NCBI RefSeq assembly: GCF_002217435.1
Contig: NZ_MUHF01000029.1
Location: 1-64,000, forward strand
Origin: Flavobacterium reichenbachii
GTDB lineage: Bacteria > Bacteroidota > Bacteroidia > Flavobacteriales > Flavobacteriaceae
Length of the DNA: 64,000 nucleotides
Direction of reading: 5' to 3'
In this document: piece by piece, positions 54,449-62,950 of the stretch
Layout: each line of letters begins with the position of its first letter
Position numbering within the stretch: the first letter of the stretch is position 1
Notes under the pieces: model-generated
Seen by the model: only the letters and a program-made list of their open reading frames with translations
Databases searched by the model: none
What the model was told of the DNA's origin: nothing
Program-made: the position numbers and the translations under genes

Positions 54449-57400
54449 ATGAAAAAAAAATTAAATATATATACATGGTTATGTATTTTGTTGATTTCCA
54501 TAGGGGTTAAAGCTCAAGAAACGAAACCTTTAATCCAGTCAAAACTTGAAGGAATCGTACTAGATGCTGCTACAAAAGAGCCTGTTATTGGGGCTTCAGT
54601 AAATATTAAAGGAACTACACATGGAGTTTTAACAGATTTTGATGGAAAGTTTTATTTCCAAACAGGACAAAAACTTCCTTATACGCTGATAGTAAGTTTT
54701 CTGGGATATAAAAAAGTAGAAACTGTAGTTAGTGAAAATTCGGTTGTCATTAATCTTACTCAGGAACCGAATGCGCTGTCAGAAGTTGTAGTTACTGCGC
54801 TGGGTATTTCAAAAGAGAAAAAATCTTTAGGATATACTACACAGTCACTTAAGAACAAAGAAATAGCAGATACAAAAGAAACCAATTTTCTAAATAGTCT
54901 TTCTGGTAAACTGGCAGGAGTACGCATCACCAATTCGCAGGGAGATATGGGATCTTCACGTATTATTATTCGTGGAGAAACTTCTATATCTGGAAACAAC
55001 CAGCCCTTATTTGTGGTAGATGGAATCCCTGTTGATAATTCTCAGTTGAATACTGTTGGCGGTGCTAGTGCTTCTAGAGACTTTAGAAATGCTGTTGCCG
55101 ATTTGAATCCTCAGGATATTGAAACATTAACAGTATTAAAAGGGCCTAATGCTGCAGCTCTTTATGGTTCTCGTGCGGCACATGGTGTTGTTTTGATTAC
55201 TACAAAATCAGGAAAAGGAAATAATGGACTGGGTGTAACCTTTAATACAGGTGTAACAATCTCTCAAGTGGCTACTTTACCTAAATTTCAAAATGGATAC
55301 GGACAAGGTTCAAACGGATTGTTTAGCTATGTAGACGGTAAAGGAGGGGGAATTAATGATGGAGTTGATGAAAGCTGGGGACCTAAATTGGACGGGCGTC
55401 TTATTCCGCAATTTTATTCAAACGGTCAGGCAGTTCCTTTTGTGGCGCATCCTAATAATGTAAAAGATTATTTTAATACAGGGATTACGCTTGATAATAG
55501 TATTTCTGTGGCTCAATCGAGTGACAAAGCAGATTTTCGTTTAGGAGTAAATAATCAAAAACAGACTGGAGTAGTACCTAATAGTGAAATAAACAAAACA
55601 AACTTTACGGTCAACACTAATTATCAAATATCTAAAAATGTAAAAGTTGGTGTAACTGCAAACTACATTGTTACAGATGCTCCAGCGCTGCCGGGTGGTC
55701 CATCGGGCGGACGTGCTGCGGGTGTAATGCTTCAATTTATTTGGTTCGGACGTCAGGTAGATATCGATCAGCTTAGAAATAACAGAAATGTTAACTGGAA
55801 CAACAGTTATTACAGCAATCCGTATTGGAACGCTTATTATAATACTACAAGTCAGCAGCGTAACCGTATAATTGGTGATATCCATTTGGATGCAAAGCTT
55901 GCTGAGGGACTTAATTTTAAATTCCGTACAGGAGTCGATTATTATAACGATCGTAGAAAATATACAATTAAATACGGTACAAACGGAACTCCTTTCGGGT
56001 CGTATGCTGAAGATGCTTATACAGTAAGCGAAAGAAATACAGAAGGTATTTTTACCTACACTAAAAAACTAAGTGATGATTTTAGTCTGGATGCTCTTGG
56101 CGGATTCAATATTCGTAACCACAGCGATGCCAACAATTATCAAAAAGCACCACGTCTGGCAGTTCCGGATTTATATACGTTGACCAATTCAAGAGATCCG
56201 TTAACGTCATCTAACTCATTATCGAGATTGAGAGTTTATAGTGCATATGCATCAGCACAACTGGGGTATAGAAATTACGCTTACTTAAATCTTACGGCTC
56301 GTAATGACTGGTCGTCGACTTTACCAAGCAGCAACAGATCTTATTTTTATCCTTCTGTTAATGGTAGTTTAGTCTTATCAGAAGCGTTAAATTTAAAAGG
56401 TAATACATTAGATTTGTTAAAGTTACGTGCGGGATGGTCTGAAGTTGGTAACGATGCAGATCCGTATCAATTGTCTACGGTTTATAATTTTCAAACTGCA
56501 TTTGACGGAAATCCGATTCAAACCTCTTCTCAAAAGAAACTCAATGAAAACTTGAAACCGGAAACTACTCGTTCTACCGAATTAGGTTTGGAAGCTTCTT
56601 TCTGGAAAAACAGATTACATTTTGATTTTGCTTATTATAACACCAATAGTTTTGACCAGATTCTGGAAATAAAAACTACTGCTTCGAGCGGTTATAATTC
56701 GCAATTAATTAATGCAGGTAAAATAAATAATAATGGTATAGAAATTCAATTGGATGGAAGCCCTATTCAAACTGAAAAGTTTAAATGGAATGTGGGTGTA
56801 AATTATTCTAAGAATACAAGCAAAGTAGAGGTTCTGGATTATGATAAACAGATTCAAAACTACACTATTGGTTCTACAGGAGGTGTTGATGTACTGGCAT
56901 CTGTAGGACAACCTTACGGCGCACTTTATGGTACAGCTTATCTTCGTGATGCAAATGGAAATATTGTTGTAGACAGCAAAGGACTTCCAAGAGCAGATTC
57001 GCAAAAGAAAGTTTTAGGACATTATACTCCGGACTTTATTGGTGGAATTACAAATACGTTGACTTATAAAAATATTGAATTATCATTTCTTGTTGATGCA
57101 AGCGTAGGTGGAGAAATTTTTTCCGGAACAAACAGAACCGGTACTTACACTGGTGTACTGGCAGAAACTCTTGCAGGTCGTGATGCAGCAAATGGCGGAT
57201 TAAGTTACTATAATGTGGGAACTACAAAAACCTTACTTACAGGAGCTGCTCCAAATGGAACAACAGTATATGATAACGGAGTTATTTTTGATGGAGTATT
57301 TGCAGATGGAACTCCTAATAATCAGATAATTACTGCGCAGGAATATCATAAAGCGTCTTACAATATCAGCGAAGCTTTTATTTATAGTTCAACTTTTGTA

Positions 57401-57631
57401 AAACTAAGAGAAATAAAACTGGCATATAATTTTAATAAGTCATTTGCTAAAAAACTTGGATTGCAGGGAGCTAGTATTACTGCTGTAGGCCGCAATCTTT
57501 TCTTTATCTATAAAGATGCACCAAATATTGATCCTGAAACAGCTTTCAATACCGGAAATGCACAAGGATTGGAGAGTTTATCTCTGCCAACTACCAGAAA
57601 TTTCAGTCTTAATGTTAATCTTAAATTTTAA
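54449..57631 (+). CDS. SusC-type TonB-dependent transporter, second pair
   Basis: The product is 1060 residues with a signal peptide (ending VKAQ, about residue 22), a carboxypeptidase-regulatory-like domain (VLTDFDGKFYF), the box VVVTALGISKEKKSLGYTTQ near residue 113, a plug with VVDGIPVDNSQL and ALYGSRAAHGVVLITT, and a barrel ending LNVNLKF. The VTALGI type of box differs from the VVGYG of the first SusC and usually goes with SusD-like_2 partners that bind non-standard cargo such as peptides or small glycans. The operon holds no enzyme, so the cargo is unknown. Its long leader suggests separate control. Confidence 0.95.
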   Translation: MKKKLNIYTWLCILLISIGVKAQETKPLIQSKLEGIVLDAATKEPVIGASVNIKGTTHGVLTDFDGKFYFQTGQKLPYTLIVSFLGYKKVETVVSENSVVINLTQEPNALSEVVVTALGISKEKKSLGYTTQSLKNKEIADTKETNFLNSLSGKLAGVRITNSQGDMGSSRIIIRGETSISGNNQPLFVVDGIPVDNSQLNTVGGASASRDFRNAVADLNPQDIETLTVLKGPNAAALYGSRAAHGVVLITTKSGKGNNGLGVTFNTGVTISQVATLPKFQNGYGQGSNGLFSYVDGKGGGINDGVDESWGPKLDGRLIPQFYSNGQAVPFVAHPNNVKDYFNTGITLDNSISVAQSSDKADFRLGVNNQKQTGVVPNSEINKTNFTVNTNYQISKNVKVGVTANYIVTDAPALPGGPSGGRAAGVMLQFIWFGRQVDIDQLRNNRNVNWNNSYYSNPYWNAYYNTTSQQRNRIIGDIHLDAKLAEGLNFKFRTGVDYYNDRRKYTIKYGTNGTPFGSYAEDAYTVSERNTEGIFTYTKKLSDDFSLDALGGFNIRNHSDANNYQKAPRLAVPDLYTLTNSRDPLTSSNSLSRLRVYSAYASAQLGYRNYAYLNLTARNDWSSTLPSSNRSYFYPSVNGSLVLSEALNLKGNTLDLLKLRAGWSEVGNDADPYQLSTVYNFQTAFDGNPIQTSSQKKLNENLKPETTRSTELGLEASFWKNRLHFDFAYYNTNSFDQILEIKTTASSGYNSQLINAGKINNNGIEIQLDGSPIQTEKFKWNVGVNYSKNTSKVEVLDYDKQIQNYTIGSTGGVDVLASVGQPYGALYGTAYLRDANGNIVVDSKGLPRADSQKKVLGHYTPDFIGGITNTLTYKNIELSFLVDASVGGEIFSGTNRTGTYTGVLAETLAGRDAANGGLSYYNVGTTKTLLTGAAPNGTTVYDNGVIFDGVFADGTPNNQIITAQEYHKASYNISEAFIYSSTFVKLREIKLAYNFNKSFAKKLGLQGASITAVGRNLFFIYKDAPNIDPETAFNTGNAQGLESLSLPTTRNFSLNVNLKF

Positions 57632-57642
57632 AACACAGAATC

Positions 57643-59067
57643 ATGCTTAAAAAACTTTCCTATATAACGTTGTTTGCATTGACATTGAGTTCTTGCAGCG
57701 ATACCTTGGATGATATTAACAAAAATCCAAACGCAACCGAAACACCATTGCCGCCATACTTGTTAACAGGAACCTTAAAACAAGGTGCTGACTTGTACTG
57801 GGGTTCAGAAAATAACTTTAACTCGTCTTTGCTGTTTGTGCAGCATTGGGCTAAAATTCAATATACAGAACCAGACCGATTTGATGTATCGAACACTTCT
57901 TTTACTTCTTTGTGGAATACAGGATATGCAACTCTGATTACAGATCTGAACACGATTCTGAATTTTTCTGATGCAGAGGCAAATCCAAATTACAAAGGAA
58001 TTGCACTAACACTTCGTTCATGGACATTTTTATTGCTTACAGATGCCTACGGAAGTATTCCTTATAAAGAAGCAGGTCAAAAAGTAACACCAGCATATAA
58101 TACTCAAAAGGAAGTTTACACAGGACTCCTTGAAGATTTAAAACAAGCCCAATCATTATTAAATACAGCGAGCGGGACTGTAACAGGTGATTTGGTTTAT
58201 AAAGGAGATATTTCTAAATGGAAAAAGCTCGTGAATTCACTTCGTTTGCGTATAGCGTTGAAAATTTCAGATAAAGAACCTGCTTTGGCTAAACAGGCTG
58301 CGATTGATGCAACTACAGATGCAGCGGGAGTATTCAGCAGTAATAATGATACTTTTAAGTTTACTTACATCAGTTCGCCTCAGCAAAATCCAGCTTCTGC
58401 CTGGTTTGAAACGCGTGATGATTTTCGTATTTCAAAAACATTAGTTGATAAATTAACAGAATTATCAGATCCTCGTCTGCCTGTTTATGCACAGCTTCCA
58501 TCAGATGCAAGTGTAGGGAAATATGTAGGAGGCGGTAACGGATTATCAAACAGTGATGCCAACAGCCAGGGTTTTGCTAAAACATCCAAACCGGGTACTT
58601 ACTTCCTGACATCGGCATCGCCTGCTGTAATTGTTTCGTATTCCGAAGTGCTTTTTAATCTTTCTGAAGCAGTCGCTCGTGGTTATATTGCCGGAGATGC
58701 AGAACAGCTTTACAATAGTGCGATTACGGCATCATTGAATCAATTTGGTATTACCAATACTGCCACTATAGCAGCTTATCTTAATCAGGCAAGTGTAAAG
58801 TACGATGCGACAAATTATGCCAAATCGATAGGTACACAAAAATGGATCGCATTCTACGGACAAGGTCTTGACGCTTTTGCAGAATGGAGAAGACTGGATT
58901 ATCCGGTATTAACAGCTGGTCCGGCTTCAGTTCTGGAAGGAAAAATACCTTCGCGTTTCTTTTATCCAGGTACAGAGCAATCATTAAATGGAAAAAGTTA
59001 CCAAGCAGCAGTTTCTATTCAGGGAAAAGATCTGCTGACTACAAAACTGTGGTTTGATGCAAAATAA
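57643..59067 (+). CDS. SusD-like_2 surface lipoprotein
   Basis: The product is 474 residues with a lipoprotein signal (TLSSC, Cys at residue 18). The N-terminus DTLDDINKNPNATETPLPPY is typical of the SusD/RagB-like_2 family. It has FLLLTDAYGSIPYKEAGQ, an internal SEVLFNLSEAVARG block and EWRRLDYPVL near the end. It starts 11 bp after the SusC gene and is its binding partner. A strong terminator follows, so the operon is just these two genes. Confidence 0.93.
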   Translation: MLKKLSYITLFALTLSSCSDTLDDINKNPNATETPLPPYLLTGTLKQGADLYWGSENNFNSSLLFVQHWAKIQYTEPDRFDVSNTSFTSLWNTGYATLITDLNTILNFSDAEANPNYKGIALTLRSWTFLLLTDAYGSIPYKEAGQKVTPAYNTQKEVYTGLLEDLKQAQSLLNTASGTVTGDLVYKGDISKWKKLVNSLRLRIALKISDKEPALAKQAAIDATTDAAGVFSSNNDTFKFTYISSPQQNPASAWFETRDDFRISKTLVDKLTELSDPRLPVYAQLPSDASVGKYVGGGNGLSNSDANSQGFAKTSKPGTYFLTSASPAVIVSYSEVLFNLSEAVARGYIAGDAEQLYNSAITASLNQFGITNTATIAAYLNQASVKYDATNYAKSIGTQKWIAFYGQGLDAFAEWRRLDYPVLTAGPASVLEGKIPSRFFYPGTEQSLNGKSYQAAVSIQGKDLLTTKLWFDAK

Positions 59068-59101
59068 GATCATTCCGAAAGGAGTAAATTAAATACTAAA
59101 C

Positions 59102-59137
59102 AAAAAAAAGCTAAATCGTAAGATTTAGCTTTTTTTT
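59102..59137. terminator. Strong bidirectional terminator
   Basis: A 16-bp perfect stem of A-run, GCTAAATC, GTAA loop, GATTTAGC and T-run lies between the plus-strand susD gene and the minus-strand gene at 59156. Confidence 0.88.
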
Positions 59138-59155
59138 GTTTGATACTGAAGAAAT

Positions 59156-59698
59156 TTACATTGTAACCCGACTAATCTCTTTTGATAAAAACCATTGATT
59201 ATTTTTTTTGGAATATACTTCAACAATTCCACAACCTATGGAATAATAAATTAGCGCTTTATCTTTCTCTTCATTGAAAACCAAAAAAATAATTGTCATC
59301 AGCTCAGAATTATTAAAATTCCTTGTAAAATATTCATTAAAGTTAGCATTAGGGTTTTTTCTTTTATACTTATAAAAATTTTCAAAATCAAAAACCTTGT
59401 AGGTATCCAACACTGCAGGTCTTTTATTGGCAATAGAGTTTTTAGGAATACTTTGTAGTATTATATTTTTTTTTAAATAAGTTGTATCAACTTGACTATC
59501 TTCAATCCAGTATTTAAGAGCTAGAGAATCACCGTAAGCTACATATTTAATTTTTTTGAAGTTGTAAACATTTGTTTTAAGGTTAATAAAATTTTCAAAA
59601 AAATGATCTATTTCTTCTTGTTCAGTTTTTTGATAAAAATTACTATGATTGCAGCCAAAAATTATAAAAACAATTAAATAAAAAGTACATTTAATCAT
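59156..59698 (-). CDS. Lipoprotein of unknown function
   Basis: The product is 180 residues with a short lipoprotein signal (FIIFGC, Cys at residue 16). The mature part has KIKYVAYGDSLALKYWIEDS and a C-terminal KALIYYSIGCGIVEVYSKK block. Its size and AT-rich DNA resemble the immunity-like lipoproteins near 8-10 kb, but the shared blocks of those are not seen and there is no toxin nearby. I recognise no family. Confidence 0.7.
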   Translation of the reverse strand: MIKCTFYLIVFIIFGCNHSNFYQKTEQEEIDHFFENFINLKTNVYNFKKIKYVAYGDSLALKYWIEDSQVDTTYLKKNIILQSIPKNSIANKRPAVLDTYKVFDFENFYKYKRKNPNANFNEYFTRNFNNSELMTIIFLVFNEEKDKALIYYSIGCGIVEVYSKKNNQWFLSKEISRVTM

Positions 59699-59832
59699 AC
59701 GAAGGAAACTTTATATTAATACTATTTATGTTGAATGTAAGTGTTTATTTTTTACAAAAACTAATGAAATTTTGAGGTTGAGTAAACTAGGAAAGATATT
59801 CGCGAAATTGCTTGTAAATAAATTTTTAACAA

Positions 59833-60057
59833 ATGAACCAAATAAATAAAATAACTAGAAATTGTTTTTTCAAATTACTCTTTATTAATGTCTTTTTAAT
59901 ACTGCTTTATCAGCTTAATCAGCCGCTTTGTGAACCTTGCATTAGTGTAAACGATTGTCCTCCATGTATTTCGGGAGAACAGTATTTTATAATTTATTTC
60001 GGAATATTATTAAATATTTTATTTAGTGTCTATTGTATTTATAAAAATAAAAGGTAG
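59833..60057 (+). CDS. Small Cys-rich two-helix membrane protein
   Basis: The product is 74 residues with two membrane segments (about residues 12-28 and 52-69) flanking a short loop CEPCISVNDCPPC that has two CxxC-type pairs. The loop should lie on one side of the membrane and could bind metal or form disulfides. It stands alone between an unrelated lipoprotein and the HxlR regulator. The function is unknown. Confidence 0.6.
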   Translation: MNQINKITRNCFFKLLFINVFLILLYQLNQPLCEPCISVNDCPPCISGEQYFIIYFGILLNILFSVYCIYKNKR

Positions 60058-60115
60058 TGTAATATAAAGGAAATTAAATCAATTTAATTTATTAAATCCA
60101 ATCCTTAAAAATGAA

Positions 60116-60493
60116 TTATTTAAGAGATTCGATAATTTTTTCTCTATGAGTAATTCCCCAATTTACTAAAGTTTCTGTAACAGGCAGAACAGATTTTCCG
60201 TATTCGGTAATAGCGTAAACTACCGTTACGGGTTTTGTATCTTGTGCAGCCCTGCTGATCAGTAAATTGATTTCTAGTTCTTTAAGTTCTTTGCTGAGCA
60301 TTTTGGCCGAAATGCCATCGATCTCGCGCTGCATTTTTTTAAAATGAATAACCTGATGCGTTCTATTGGTTAAAAATCGTAGAATCATCAATTTCCATTT
60401 ACCGCCCAAAACATCAAGACTGTCTCGCATTGCCATAAGTTCTTCAGAACAATTGGCTTCTCTAAGTACTCCGTTATCGTTAATTTTTGCCAT
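60116..60493 (-). CDS. HxlR-family transcriptional regulator
   Basis: The product is 125 residues and one winged helix-turn-helix. The family text is clear: DVLGGKWKLMILRFLTNRTH, DGISAKMLSKELKELE and YAITEYGKSVLPV. An N-terminal cysteine, C15, just before the VLGGKW block is at the place used as a thiol sensor in YodB/HypR-type members, so it may respond to quinones or electrophiles. It is divergent from an oxidoreductase gene, with a perfect palindrome between them. Confidence 0.93.
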   Translation of the reverse strand: MAKINDNGVLREANCSEELMAMRDSLDVLGGKWKLMILRFLTNRTHQVIHFKKMQREIDGISAKMLSKELKELEINLLISRAAQDTKPVTVVYAITEYGKSVLPVTETLVNWGITHREKIIESLK

Positions 60494-60507
60494 ACTAGTT
60501 TCTCTTT

Positions 60508-60521
60508 GGTAACCGGTTACC
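60508..60521. promoter_or_regulatory. Perfect 14-bp palindrome, likely HxlR operator
   Basis: GGTAACCGGTTACC lies 15 bp before the HxlR start and 65 bp before the oxidoreductase start. A -7-like TACTTTTG (60560-60567) for the oxidoreductase lies downstream of it. A shared operator for autoregulation and control of the divergent genes is likely. Confidence 0.6.
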
Positions 60522-60585
60522 TCCAGTTAACCCATAACAAAAATAAAATATTGCGTTCATACTTTTGTATAATATAACAATAAAA

Positions 60586-61584
60586 ATGAAAGCAGTTGTA
60601 TTACAGGAAAATCATGAATTTAGATTGGAGACAGTAGAAATTCCACATCCGGAACCACATCAAATTCAGGTTAAGATTGCGGCTTCAGGTTTTAATCCCA
60701 TAGATTATCAAATGATGGAATATGGCTCAGAAAGAAAGCTTTTGCATTCGCCAATTCTCGGCCGTGAATTTTCTGGAATTATAACTGCAGTCGGAAAAAA
60801 TGTAACCGATTTTAAAATTGGAGATGCCGTTTTTTGCGGTTCAGGAAGCATGGGGTCCAACGGAACTTACGCAGAATATATTTGTGTTCCTGAGACAATT
60901 GCAGTAAAAAAGCCTGAAAATATTTCTTTTGAGCAGGCAGCGGCAATTCCATCGGCAGGACTTACAGCTTTACAGTCTTTTAACCGAATGAATGCTGCTA
61001 AAACCGATTCGATATTGATTACCGGAGGCGCAGGCGGTGTTGGAGCTATGCTGATAAAACTGCTTATTTCTAATGGTTTTAATGATTTTTTGGTCACAGC
61101 AGGAAATCCGGTTAGTATTTATTCTTTAATTGCTCTTGGAGTAACACCAAATCAAATTATCAATTATAAAAAGGAAGAAATATACACAGCAGCACTTTCT
61201 TTAAACGAAAATAAAAAGTTTGATATTATAGTTGATTTGGTTGGAAACGAAATTGCAGAAACTGCCGCTAAACTTTTAAAAATAAACGGTAGATATATCG
61301 ATGTAACGAATTTTTTGACACCAGAATCCCGTAACATTCTTTTTTCCAGAGGAGCTTCAATTCATGCTATTTCTAATTACGCTTACGGACTTGAAAAACG
61401 ATATGAATATTATAAAAATGGTTTAAGCCAATTAGCAAAGCTGCTGCAAGACGAGATCATTACGCCTCCTGCTGTTTCTATAGTGGGAGAATTGAATACA
61501 GCTACAGTCGAAAAGGCACTTAAAATATTGCGAGAAAACAAAACACAAGGAACAAAATTAATAATGCAGATTCAGACCCTATGA
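60586..61584 (+). CDS. Zinc-free MDR-type NADPH oxidoreductase (quinone reductase-like)
   Basis: From the ATG at 60586 the product is 332 residues; a TTG at 60565 lies inside the likely promoter and is rejected. The N-terminal GroES-like domain has GREFSGIITAVGKNVTDFKI and the Rossmann domain has ILITGGAGGVGAMLIKL. The catalytic zinc-binding Cys/His set of alcohol dehydrogenases is not seen, so it fits the quinone-oxidoreductase branch. It is divergent from an HxlR regulator with a possible thiol switch and overlaps the cupin gene by four bases (ATGA). A role in removing reactive carbonyls or quinones is likely. Confidence 0.9.
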   Translation: MKAVVLQENHEFRLETVEIPHPEPHQIQVKIAASGFNPIDYQMMEYGSERKLLHSPILGREFSGIITAVGKNVTDFKIGDAVFCGSGSMGSNGTYAEYICVPETIAVKKPENISFEQAAAIPSAGLTALQSFNRMNAAKTDSILITGGAGGVGAMLIKLLISNGFNDFLVTAGNPVSIYSLIALGVTPNQIINYKKEEIYTAALSLNENKKFDIIVDLVGNEIAETAAKLLKINGRYIDVTNFLTPESRNILFSRGASIHAISNYAYGLEKRYEYYKNGLSQLAKLLQDEIITPPAVSIVGELNTATVEKALKILRENKTQGTKLIMQIQTL

Positions 61585-62090
61585 GAACAATACCAAGAAG
61601 AATCGTAACAGGTTTACGCGACGGAAAATCGATTATAGAACAAGATGCAGTGGTAAACAATGTGTCGGAGCATTTTCCGGGATTGATTATTTCTGATATC
61701 TGGTCAACCGATACTGTACCGGCAGAATTTGAGGAAAAGATTATTGAAAATACTGCTTTTCCTAATACACCCAAAAATGGCAGTTATTTTCGATATGTAC
61801 AGATTCCGCCTGATCAGGATTTAGGAATTACCGCTCTAGAAGGTCAGCCTCATCCGTTGATGCATCAAACGAATACTTTGGATTATATCATTATTTTATC
61901 GGGCGAAATTTACTTAATTGTTGATGAAGAAGAAACTTTATTGCAGGCAGGAGATATTGTAATTCAGCGTGGTACCAATCATGCCTGGAGTAATCGCTCT
62001 AATCTTCCCTGCATACAGCTGGCAGTATTGCTGGATGCAGAAAAACGGCTGAACAATTACGATTATTTAAGAACGTGTCGAATCAAATAA
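61581..62090 (+). CDS. Cupin-domain protein
   Basis: The product is 169 residues. A single cupin barrel is visible at residues about 90-150: HQTNTLDYIIILSGEIYLIV followed by LQAGDIVIQRGTNHAW, with His residues at the usual metal places. The start overlaps the stop of the oxidoreductase (ATGA), so the two are translationally coupled and probably act on the same or related compounds. The 3' end overlaps the convergent sigma-factor gene by 24 bp. Confidence 0.88.
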   Translation: MRTIPRRIVTGLRDGKSIIEQDAVVNNVSEHFPGLIISDIWSTDTVPAEFEEKIIENTAFPNTPKNGSYFRYVQIPPDQDLGITALEGQPHPLMHQTNTLDYIIILSGEIYLIVDEEETLLQAGDIVIQRGTNHAWSNRSNLPCIQLAVLLDAEKRLNNYDYLRTCRIK

Positions 62091-62672
62091 TTTTCTTTTT
62101 CCGAATAAGACAAACAAAATACTTTTTACTTTTTCCTCCAGAGCTGTACGCAGAATCGAAAATGCCTTTGTAATCTGTGCTTCGACAGTTTTTATGGAAA
62201 CATCCAAATGTTCGGCAATTTCAATATTGGTCAAACCTTCTTTTTTGCTTAAAATAAAAACCTCTCTGCATTTTGGCGGTAAATTCTGAATCTCTTTGTT
62301 TACAGCGCTTAAAACCCTTTGAAAAGCTTCTGAATCCTCTTCCTGAACGATTCCGTTTAAGGCATCATAATAAGATTTCTCCAAAGAAAACAAAGACTGG
62401 TTTTTTCGGTATAAATCGATAAACTCGTTGTAAACCAGTTTATAAAGAAAACTTTTTAAGGAATGATCTGTTTTTAATCTGGTACGCTGTTCCCAAATCT
62501 TGATAAAAACATTCTGAACAATATCTTCTGCACTGTAAACATTCTTTACTAGACTGTTGGCATACACACAAAGTTTATGATGATAAGTTTCTATGAGATA
62601 GTTATACGCTTTTTCATCTCCATTTCGAAGAGATTCTATTAAATCCTCATTGTTGTAAGCGCCATTTATCAT
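62067..62672 (-). CDS. FecI-like ECF sigma factor
   Basis: The product is 201 residues with region 2 (YSAEDIVQNVFIKIWEQRTR) and region 4 (LPPKCREVFILSKKEGLTNI, then EIAEHLDVSIKTVEAQITKA). This is the Bacteroidota type that pairs with a FecR anti-sigma factor and controls TonB-dependent transporters. Here the fecR gene is divergent instead of downstream, 278 bp away. The C-terminus is longer than usual by about 10 residues and its coding end overlaps the cupin gene. Confidence 0.93.
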   Translation of the reverse strand: MINGAYNNEDLIESLRNGDEKAYNYLIETYHHKLCVYANSLVKNVYSAEDIVQNVFIKIWEQRTRLKTDHSLKSFLYKLVYNEFIDLYRKNQSLFSLEKSYYDALNGIVQEEDSEAFQRVLSAVNKEIQNLPPKCREVFILSKKEGLTNIEIAEHLDVSIKTVEAQITKAFSILRTALEEKVKSILFVLFGKRKLFDSTRS

Positions 62673-62817
62673 AGAAACAAATATATAAATTATAATTTCT
62701 AAGGTTAATGTTGACTGCTTATTTCATTCAAATTCTCCTGTTTTTCTAATTTCTATTTGAAAATTATTACAAATAAAAGGTTCAGGAAATGCGTCTAAAA
62801 ATCATCTATCTTATAAT

Positions 62818-62834
62818 TTCTATCAAATTAGTAG
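62818..62834 (+). promoter_or_regulatory. 17-nt shared motif upstream of fecR
   Basis: TTCTATCAAATTAGTAG is identical to the motif at 54069-54085 in the leader of the second susC. It lies 117 bp before the fecR start. The -7 box in front of it is weaker than at 54061. Confidence 0.6.
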
Positions 62835-62880
62835 TGTTTATTGAAAGAAAAGACTTGTCAAAAATAAAAAATTCAGTAAA

Positions 62881-62907
62881 ATGAAAAAAACTTTATCAAA
62901 TTGTTAG
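62881..62907 (+). other. Tiny leader ORF before fecR (MKKTLSNC)
   Basis: Eight codons and a TAG lie 63 nt after the start of the shared motif and 43 bp before fecR. Its last part, TTATCAAATTGTTAG, is also a 12/15 match to the motif. It resembles MPKPLSN in the second susC leader. Translation is not shown. Confidence 0.3.
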
Positions 62908-62950
62908 GGTTTTGTTTTTTGGCTTCGTAATAATATTAAAAATAACTAAA

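Noticed and set aside
54285..54476. 63-codon minus-strand frame in the susC leader
   Set aside because: It lies antisense to leader and signal-peptide sequence; the hydrophobic text comes from AT-rich DNA.
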